DNA of 64,000 nucleotides from Trema orientale (taxonomy: Eukaryota > Streptophyta > Magnoliopsida > Rosales > Cannabaceae), in contig JXTC01000141.1 of NCBI GenBank assembly GCA_002914845.1, forward strand, positions 483,168-547,167, in the 5' to 3' direction. Both the position numbers and the translations under genes were made by a program. This document shows, in pieces, positions 55,696 to 64,000 of this stretch. Each line of letters begins with the position of its first letter. Positions within the stretch are counted from its first letter, which is position 1. Below the pieces are notes generated by a model, which saw nothing but the letters and a program-made list of their open reading frames with translations, was not told where the DNA came from and did not search any database.

Positions 55696-58302
55696 TTAGG
55701 TTTTTTCTATGGAATTTTACCTCCTCAGGTTTTAACCAGGCATCATGAGATAATAGTTTGTTTTTTTTCCCCCTTGTCCGGTTGTTTTTTTCTCTTGGAC
55801 TACTGTGTTTTTTTCTTGTTGAGCGTGGGCCAGGTTAGTGTCTATGCCTCCATGGGACATGGGTGGCAACCTTCCTTACTCTTTTTGATGTTTCTTCTCC
55901 TAGCTATGTACTATTCATCAAGAAAGAAAAACCTTTTTACGATAACCAAGTTCGTGCGCCCCTAATGTGTATACAATTTGGATTTTACATTAGATATAGT
56001 TAGCGTAATTAAACTTATTAGTGAAACTCGGTCCTGAAAAGTTCTCATTTATAATCATTCGTATGTTTGTTAGTGAAGACCAGCCAAATTGATCATTATT
56101 TAACTATGGAAACTGATAAGTACTACACCATTATAAACAAAAGCCATTATCACAAACATCATCATGAAAAAAAAAAAAAAAACCTTAGAAGGAAATATAT
56201 GATAGAAAAAGCTCGAAGTATGAAAAAGTTAAAGCTAGAATCTTTTTTTTTTTTTGAACGACATTATACAACAATTGAGTTCTTGTCAAATCGTGTTCAG
56301 TTGATGAAATGACATAATTAGTACATTCTCGTGTGTTTGATCCATGATTAACTTATCTATCTTCAAAAAGATTTAACATAAACATAATTACACGAAAAAT
56401 GTCAATATCATTTCTCGAAAAAAAGTATATAAACTTGCCAAGCTACAAAAATAACACGCATCACTCGTTAATCATTTTAGCATACATATCAAATAGTTAC
56501 AAGAATAAAACCTTTGGTGTCAAAAGCATGACGTTTTATTACGTTGAGATTAACCAACTATTTAATTTCGCTTGTAATATACACGAAGGTTTAGACAAAA
56601 TATATATTTCTAATGGAATACTTATATTGATTTTAACCTTTCAATAAACGAATAAAGCTGAAAATCCCATATTCAAATTAATATAATCTCAATCTTAATC
56701 TTAAAATAAAGTGGAGAGATCAAATGAGTTGGTGGGATATGAAATGCTAAAAACGGTCGTTATCCAAATATCAAAATAATTCTCATGAGCTTTTTTTTTT
56801 TTTTTTGGGTATGTGTGGATATGCACATGTTTCCCCAAAAGAACGTCACCCTTTAAGGATGAATTGCATCCAATTCTGAACCAGAACAAGACAAAATTAC
56901 CAAAGCACACACATTCTGTAATTTAATTGGGTAAAATTTTGCCAGCTGGGACTGTCCAGAAAAGACAAATTCACTTTAGTGTGTCAAAACATCATCCTAT
57001 CCAAAATCACCACCGTGTATTCCACGATATCGTATCATATCCGTCACACGCCCATAATTTGCAGATAATTAATTGTTTCATATAATATATACTATTCTAT
57101 TTATTACTTTAATACTATTATTTTCGGAGAGGGAGAGACGTCAATCAAAGGTAATCGACGCCAGTGCTTTTTTCTTTATTAATTATAGGTATTATTATTG
57201 CTTTCACAAAAATAAAAGTAAACGACGTTGTTGGTATGAGTATAAAGTTTTTAATATAATATCCATAGGAGACGATTTATTTTCCTTTTTTTGATAAATG
57301 TGATAATGAGTTTAATAAAGCTGATGCACTAAAAGCAATTGCTAAAATATATTAACTATACCAAATGCCAATTCCCTTCTAGAAACTCAATAACGTCAGC
57401 AATTATTGGCCTAACAGCTCAGGTTAATTATGTCATAGTTTATATATATGAGGTTTTGATTTCGTCCCCTATAGTCGTTTGGTCCTTCCTGTGCTACTAA
57501 CAGTTTTATTTTTGAGGTCCCTGTAGCCTGTAATACTGACATATTTTTTTCTTTGATGTACTAGATACTGACATTAAATGCTAAGGATTTATCTATTACT
57601 TGCTAAACCATCAACCACTAGCTAGTCTTGCTCCCAAAAAAAAAAATAATAATAAATAAAATAAAGAAAGAAACAGCCGTCTTGTTTTGAGTGCAGAGTT
57701 CAGGGTATAAGGGGTTTGTGCGCGGCGTTTGCCTTCAGCCCTTCACGTAGAAATATAGCTGAAGATAAAGGTTTTTTTTTCTTTGTTTTTTTTGTTTTGT
57801 TTTTTAAAGGTGGAGTTGGGATTGAACCTTAAATTTCAATAATACTAAATTAGATTAATTTAGGTAAGTAGAGTCATAGGTAACTATTAAATCATATAGG
57901 ATGCAAATTTCTTTCCAACTGAGATTCAATTTTTTTTAAAAAATATAGTTTGTCACTGAAGATTAATCACCATATTCTTTTTGGTAAATAACATTAATTC
58001 TCTACCTTCTTTATTATGGTTGCCTTGCCTATGTCAAAGTACTATTTTTAAGCTTCCAAGAAATTTAGACACATTGCTACCCAAACAATTTGCAATCTTT
58101 TTAATTACATGCATGTCAACTAATACTTGACACTTGTCAAACTTTTTACATGGAATTCAACCCGTAACAGTTGACACCTTGCACGTGAATATATATTGTC
58201 TACATAATTGTAGGCATCGAATTTTTATAAAATCTGTCGAATCTCTTGGCTACCCTCTTAAAAATTCGTTTTAAAAATTGGTGGAGGTTAAGGATTACAT
58301 TA
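55696..58302. other. Spacer without a recognisable gene
   Basis: AT-rich. The segment 55700-55960 is T-rich with mixed words and could be the 3' end of a LINE, but no coding domain supports this. Frames 56067-56312, 56399-56647, 56701-56910 and 57073-57294 are low-complexity or featureless. A possible SINE remnant is listed at 57800-57915. Confidence 0.5.
57800..57915 (-). mobile_element. Possible tRNA-derived SINE remnant
   Basis: On the minus strand AAGGTTCAATCCCAACTCCACC contains a perfect pol III B-box (GGTTCAATCCC). Upstream, GATTTAATAGTTACCTATGA is a weak A-box candidate. I found neither a tail nor a target duplication, so this is tentative. Confidence 0.35.
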
Positions 58303-58826
58303 TAGGGTAAATAACTTGGTTGGTCCTAAACTACGAGAAAAATCTCATTTTGGTCTTTAAATACTTTAAAATGAGTCATTTTGGTTCTTAAACTATTAAA
58401 AAGTTTCATTTTAGTACTTTTAGTTGTATATTTTGTTTTATTCTTAACAGAATGAGTATATAAAACACTTTTGTTATTCTGTTGTACTTATTCCATATCT
58501 AGAAGTATTGTCCAACACTATAAATAGATTAGAACATGAATTGAAGCAGTTAAAAAAAGATTGATTGAACAAAAATTAGTTGCACATTGAACAATAACGC
58601 AATGTAGAACTGTCTAAAATGTGATATTTTATTGAAATCACACATACAAAATAAAAAATACAACTTATGTGCTCATTTGATAAGTTTCAAATAAAGTGTA
58701 TAGCAAAAAAAAAACTAAAATGACACATTTTTAATTGTTTAAGGATTAATACAGTGTAATTTAAAGTTTAAGGACTAAAATGAGACTTTTTCTTTAGTTG
58801 AGGGACTAATAGAGTTATTTATCCTA
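58303..58826. mobile_element. MITE, about 524 bp, with inverted ends
   Basis: The left end is TAGGGTAAATAACTTGGTTG and the right end on the minus strand is TAGGATAAATAACTCTATTA. Both continue with (C/T)C(T/C)(A/C)AACTA…GAAAAA…TCTCATTTT(G/A)GTC(T/C)TTAAA. The inverted similarity extends for 60 bp or more. The interior is AT-rich without a frame. No clear target duplication was seen, so the superfamily is left open. Confidence 0.75.
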
Positions 58827-58943
58827 GATCATGCATATAATACAAAGTTAAGGGACAATTAGTAATGTCATTTTATTTTCTCTTAAATAATCAATGTACC
58901 AAGGGTGCTATAACTTAAGGTCGGGTAAGCACAATATATATAT

Positions 58944-59186
58944 GGGCACCAATCCAGTAGATATTTGTTTTACCTATCTATAGGTATTATTTTATCCAAT
59001 CAAAATTTATCATGTACGTTTTCATAGTAAAAAGTGAAGAGAGAAAAATATTAAATAATAGTTTTCTATTTTTTTATTTTTTTCCAATTACTCAAAATAT
59101 GATAGCCGTTAGATAATGATCCAATGGCTAAAAAAAAACTCTACAGATAGGTAAAACAAAAAAAAATACATATTGAATTAGGAACC
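58944..59186. mobile_element. MITE copy B (same family as 36164-36411)
   Basis: Starts GGGCACCAATCCAGTAGATA, contains ACCTATCTATAGGTATTATT and GATAATGATCCAATGGCT, and ends ATTGAATTAGGAACC before a TA run. It is collinear with copy A at about four of five positions. Both copies sit in TA-rich DNA, suggesting a preference for TA targets. Confidence 0.82.
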
Positions 59187-62100
59187 TATATATATATATA
59201 TTTCTAAAAAATGTCACAGAAGTTTAGCATATTTTTTTAAGGCACTGAGGTCTGCATTAAGTACTTATCTTCTTGGTGAATGACATTTCATAGCTAAACT
59301 AATCTTAAAAGGCCTTACAAGGACATTCTCTAAAAAGCATAATTTTAGAGCATTAATATTCTTTTATTTATCCACATTCTTTTAATTACCTATAAAAGTT
59401 CTATTTTAATTTTGTAATCGTGTTCCTAGTAGAGAACTTCAGTTTTCAAGTGACTATATATCAGAGTGAACATAATAGCGGGATCATACTCTTAATTAAT
59501 TATTATATATAATTACCCCGTACATGAGTACTATTGATATCATTATAATGGATATGTAAATTTAACTCACAATTCTCATATTATAAATTAATAAAAAAAA
59601 ATGTAGTCTAGTGAAATCTATGGCCATTTCTGATTATTTCTCTCCAAACCAAAGAGGGAAGAAATGGAGTACTAAAACCAACCCATCAGTTAATTAAGGA
59701 TGATTCCGGGTTCCAACAAAGTTACCGAACATTTGTCCTTTAGCTCTTATCCCTATATAAATTCATGCCCTCTATGGTCTATAGCCAAAGTCCGGTTTCC
59801 CACGCTAAAAATCTAACACACTATAAATGGTACTAGACAATCTATCAACTGAAAGACAAATATAATGTTTTCCTAAGAGCACAGCCCTGTGACTGCTGCC
59901 CAGAGGTTTCAAAAAAGAGTAAAAACCACAGAGCGTCACCGTGACCAAATCAGCCTTTCAAAAAGAAAAAGAAAATAAATGGCCTCTAAAAGTTTGGATG
60001 ATAATTCAATGAGCTAGCATAGTGAGGTGTAAGAACTATACATATATATATATATATTATATAAGACCAAAGCAGGAGCTATTCGCACTGAGAGTAGGAC
60101 CCTTTTGAAAATTGGTCTGTGGAGTTGAACTTTGAACAATCCCGAGGACCTTATTATTACATGTACGTACCCTTATATAATTACAAAGTTGCATACATGT
60201 AAATATACTGTGAAATAAATGGTGCAAAATGGTGAATATTGGGACATTACCCCACGTTTTCTGGTATTGTCCGTATACATTTGTGCCTTTAGACAAAAAC
60301 AAGGGCATGTGGGTGCCTTCTTAGGAACCCAAACAAATTGATTGGGCTAGCTCTATATATACATATTAATATACATATATATACATAGGCAATATAGTAA
60401 TATTTATTCCTTGCAAAAACCATATGTCAATTATAACACTGCCTGGCCCAGTAACGATGGACAAGACTATTCAGTCAGGAGCTTATAAAGAAACCCCACC
60501 CCAAGCCAAAGATTTATAGGCCATCCCTGTGATCTCTCTTTAATGAAGCATCAATTGGCCTGAGTTATATGAATGCTAACATATATAACGACAAAAGAAG
60601 CATTAAGGAATCTCATCTACTGAAGCTACGTACTACTGCGACTAGGGCTTTCTTTTTCTTACAAATTAGATTTAATCTTGCGGTATTATTACTAAAGCTT
60701 CTTTTGGATTATTTAATAAATAGCTAATTATGCTCCACCAATTACTGCATATGTACTCGCATGTTGATACACCTACGTGATGCAAAAATTATATATATTA
60801 GATATACATATAAATATGATTTCCTATTGGCCATTGTATATGTATATAAATGAATATATATTTGGTTTTGGTACATGCAAAGACATGTAGATATCCTTTA
60901 TTATTTAACACGAAAGGTTATGTTATGAAGTGTAAAAATAAGCCTACCTTTGAAATAAACATTTGACTATTGGAGTGTACTGCTACAATATTCTAGAAGA
61001 CGAGGTATTGCTTAGATCTCTTTCACACTTGGTCCAGAGGATCTGATCTGATCGTTTAACTTTTTATTTTTATTCATTTATTAATTAAAAGTTAGTAAAA
61101 AATTGTAGAGGATTGATACCAAAATGCAAAAAAAAAAAAAAAAAAATCGAAAGAAAAGGGAGTAGAAAATAAAGTGTTCCAATTAAGATTGCGATTCTAT
61201 ACAAAAAGCCAGAAAGTGAATGGACCTGTAAAAATTCATATAGATCAAACATTATTTAATAATAAATAAATAAAAAAGATGAAAGAAAGTCGGGAGGAAA
61301 AGGAGAGAATCAAACAACAAAACAAATCCTAGAAATTATTTAAGCACATATCATGATGAATATGACGAATATAAAAATGTAGCATGATTTTTATTGGGTA
61401 TTATTTGAAATTCAGGAAACGGGGTTTTGTTTGCAAGCGAGCTGTGGGTCTATGTGTGTATGGTATTATAACAAAACATAATACTATATGTAATTAATGT
61501 ATACGATATAATAAGATATACTATAGAATGGAAGAAAGGGTTGGCTACTGGTCGTTTTCACACTGAGGTGGTTGTTACTCGGAATAAAATAAGCCCAGCA
61601 ATCACAAGGGATTATCATATGTACATATATACATATAGGTATAAATTTTTTTTTTTTCATTGATGCTTGTAGCCTTTGTATTTCAATACTTTCAATATTT
61701 TAATTGGCTTTTTCCCCCTCCTCTTTTTTTTGTTGGCTTGAAAATTTTATAATTGGTGTTATATCAAAGAGAGAAATGTTGTTTTCATGGGGATGAAGGA
61801 GAAAGTAAGAGAAGGAAGCCAAAATTCAAGTAAAATCCTAATCAAAATATACCAAAGAACCGGCCAGAATCTTAAACCCAAAATAATAATAATTGTTTTA
61901 GAGAGTAAAATAATAATCATAAAAACAAAAGGGATAATCAAAGGGTTGTTCCCTTACAGATCAAAAACATATGGAGATACTAAAGAACACCTGAAGGAGG
62001 TAGTGAAAATTGCAAAAATGTTAGAGCCCACGAGCCGCGCGCGCACGTGGCCGATCGAACAAAAGAGCCAAAGGCGGATTATATATTGTATGCCTTTTAA

Positions 62101-62926
62101 CCGACTGCGGTTGTTTTCTGTTGCCCTATCTGAGCTATTATATACTAGATTAACCATGATACATAATCTAAAGAAAAAACGGTTTCAAATACAAACAAGA
62201 GACACGAAAAAAAAAATGATCAACTTATAATATCATACAGTAAGGACCCCAAATAACTTTGTTAATTGGTATTGTCAAAGGGTAATTATCTAGTTTTAAT
62301 TCGATCCGAAAGTCTAGAGTCCTAGAGTTTAGACTAGAAAAAAAAGCGGAAAATGAATTGTACATAATGGTGTGCTAGTTTTTTAATCTAATGGATTGCA
62401 TTAAAAAGGAAATCTGAGTCAGCTTTGAGAAGGAGGAGGAAGAAGAATTGAAAACAAGGCCAAATAAAAGAAATTAGAATCAAACAAATTAAAACTCGAA
62501 ACTTTGCGTATTTTTTTATTCTATTTTTATTTATATTGTGCTACATCTGAATTATTATTTAACAAGTCATGTTGGAGTTGCCATCAAGTAAAGAAAGAGG
62601 ATAGAGATATTAATAATTATAACAACAATAATTAGTAATCTTTGGAAGCTAGCTATAGCTAGAGGCTAGAGCAAAGTAGTAGCAGTAGTACTCAAATATG
62701 TATGAGCGCTTAAAAATGAAAAAGAACTATTTACGGACATGGGAATTAAAATTTTTCTAAATTAAAATTTTTTCGTTCACGGGGGTCGATCCATCCAAAT
62801 TGTAAGCGAATCGCCAGATATACATTAAACTCATAATCACAATTAAAATATATATATATATTTAAAAATTAAAATTTAAGAGAAGAGAAAAATTAGTTTT
62901 TTTTTTTTTTTAAAGAAAAAAAAAAC
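59187..62926. other. Long spacer 3' of the LSH gene, no gene recognised
   Basis: AT-rich with short TA repeats (60038-60056, 62850-62862). The 147-codon + strand frame at 61787-62230 has Ile/Lys-rich AT composition and no domain. The frame 60057-60308 (minus) is also featureless. A small GC island with G-box CACGTG (62044-62049) stands out near 62030-62060. Confidence 0.5.
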
Positions 62927-63682
62927 CTATACTGTAGTCGTCGCGGCGGCTGCAGTAGTCGTCGTCGTCGTCGCGGGAGCACCACTATCACCCCCCGCCC
63001 CACCGGCCCCACCACCGTCTCCGGCAGCACCGCCTGCACCACTGCCACTACCACCTGCCACGTCACCACTCACTCCCACCGACAGCACATTCCCCTGAGG
63101 CGGCTGCTGCTGCGCCGCGGCGGCGGCCGAGGAGGTGGGCCGTTTCCGCTTCTTCTTCTCGTAGGGGATGCCTCTGGCCTTGGCCTGGCCTTCCCTGACC
63201 TCCCTCAGGTAAATCCTGACCGCCCTGGCTCCGAACGGGTTCGACTCGGGTCGCCCGCCGTTCTCCTCGTAGGCCGCCCTGAGCCGCCCGATGAGCGCGT
63301 CGAGGCTGCCCCAGGCCTGCTTGAGCGGGCAGGCGCAGGGGGCGGGCGGGTTCGGGTGCCCGAAGTAGGGGCACCCGGTGACGTGGACCTTGGTCTTTCC
63401 GAACTGGTCCAGGTACTTGAGGAACTCGATCACGTGCGCGCCACTGCACCGGGCTAGCGTCAATGGCGGCTTGTGGTTCTTGAGGTACTGCAGGAAAGTG
63501 TTCCAGTCCCGCCGCTTCTGGGACTCGTAGCGGCTCGGAGGCGCCGAAGCCGACGCCGATCCTGATGGGCTCTGCTCTGAACTTGGGCCCGGCCCAGTTG
63601 CTGATGGGCCCTCTCCTCCTCCTCCGGTATTCGGGTCGGATGCAGTTGTTGTACCCGCGCCACCACCTGAAGCTGAATCCAT
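62927..63682 (-). CDS. ALOG/LSH transcription regulator (LIGHT SENSITIVE HYPOCOTYLS, LSH5/LSH6-like)
   Basis: A single uninterrupted frame of 251 residues; ALOG genes are normally intronless. Residues 1-50 are Gly/Ser/Pro-rich and disordered. The ALOG domain (about 51-178) starts [20 protein letters not shown] and includes [21 protein letters not shown] zinc-ribbon insert has candidate ligands His100, Cys104, Cys116 and Cys118 (HVTGC…[10 protein letters not shown]). The helix [18 protein letters not shown] follows, and [21 protein letters not shown] nuclear localisation signal KKKRKR lies at 176-181. The C terminus is Ala, Gln, Gly and Thr runs. ALOG proteins are nuclear DNA-binding regulators of meristem and organ-boundary development. 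[14 protein letters not shown] with HVIEFLKYL points to the LSH5/LSH6 branch. High GC contrasts with the AT-rich flanks. Confidence 0.96.
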   Translation of the reverse strand: MDSASGGGAGTTTASDPNTGGGGEGPSATGPGPSSEQSPSGSASASAPPSRYESQKRRDWNTFLQYLKNHKPPLTLARCSGAHVIEFLKYLDQFGKTKVHVTGCPYFGHPNPPAPCACPLKQAWGSLDALIGRLRAAYEENGGRPESNPFGARAVRIYLREVREGQAKARGIPYEKKKRKRPTSSAAAAAQQQPPQGNVLSVGVSGDVAGGSGSGAGGAAGDGGGAGGAGGDSGAPATTTTTTAAAATTTV

Positions 63683-64000
63683 ATATATATATGGACCAAG
63701 AAAGAGCGACCAAAAGGCCTAAGCTATAGCAACGTAGTAGAGTACAATATCGATGATCAACTATGTATTTGACCTATTTTTTATTGTATCAACACCTGAG
63801 AGTCGTTTTGACTACTACTCCTTTGTGTTAGGTATTGGTTTAGAGCCCAACCCTTTCGAATTCTCTAGCTGAAACTTCTTTGATATCTCTGTTCGAGTGT
63901 TTAATTAGGTGTTATTATTAGCTCCGGAGATTCCCACTGTGGACAATAGCTACTATCTCTCTTCACGGGAAAGCCTTTAATTTCTTGATTTGTATTTTAA
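63683..64000 (-). promoter_or_regulatory. Upstream region of the LSH gene
   Basis: The 318 bp before the start codon. A 16-bp palindrome CC(AT)6GG (63679-63694) overlaps the ATG. Further upstream the sequence is balanced in composition with no repeat. I cannot name a firm TATA box, and the promoter probably continues beyond the window. Confidence 0.4.

Noticed and set aside
55700-55960. Possible LINE 3' end after the outer retrotransposon
   Set aside because: T-rich words and a mixed-composition tail suggest it, but there is no reverse-transcriptase or RNase H frame, poly(A) tail or target duplication.
61787-62230. 147-codon + strand frame downstream of LSH
   Set aside because: Ile/Lys-rich composition follows the AT-rich DNA. 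No domain, no signal peptide and no splice extension, and it crosses an abrupt GC patch without any change in protein character.
62927-63713. Alternative minus-strand frames over the LSH gene (63063-63713 and 63460-63699)
   Set aside because: They are out-of-frame readings of GC-rich coding DNA. The LSH frame has a complete ALOG domain.

Overview
The window reads as nuclear DNA of a flowering plant, most likely a eudicot. It has compact spliced genes with GT-AG introns, an intronless ALOG gene, AT-rich spacers full of microsatellites, and many plant-type transposable elements (Ty3/gypsy Tat-like elements, MITEs, a tRNA-derived SINE). The species cannot be named from the sequence. There is one assembly gap (26718-27164, all N) and one single N (5753).

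Layout. 1-4080 is AT-rich spacer with two local tandem duplications. 4081-8330 is old LTR-retrotransposon sequence on the + strand, interrupted by a solo LTR with a perfect target duplication. A tRNA-derived SINE with an 18-bp target duplication lies at 8349-8510. The gene island is 9180-23883, all on the + strand: TIM22 (mitochondrial carrier translocase, 4 exons); a cinnamoyl-CoA-reductase-like NADP-dependent reductase (6 exons); a lone GILT-type first exon; and a GILT-like thiol reductase gene (5 exons). The first GILT intron is about 5.9 kb and holds a gypsy element plus a solo LTR. From 24 to 62 kb I find no host gene. This stretch contains MULE fragments, a transposon-like block around the gap with three tandem repeats of about 650 bp, a foldback element, a hAT-like element, a long inverted-repeat element studded with TGTCTAG/CTAGACA motifs (31.3-35.4 kb), and a nest of LTR retrotransposons (35711-55690). 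Two further MITEs follow. At 62927-63682 (minus strand) is an intronless ALOG/LSH transcription-factor gene close to LSH5/LSH6.

The host genes do not form a pathway. They are housekeeping (TIM22), reductive metabolism (CCR-like), thiol reduction in the secretory/vacuolar route (GILT-like) and developmental regulation (LSH). The main interest is the transposon archaeology. The outer gypsy element has TSD CATTG. A 13-kb Tat-type element (TSD GGAAT) sits inside one of its LTRs, and the sister LTR preserves the empty site. Inside the Tat element are fragments of a further retrotransposon and another LTR. The inner Tat element keeps remnants of an antisense ORF. The best candidate for something undescribed is the TGTCTAG/CTAGACA-rich inverted-repeat element.
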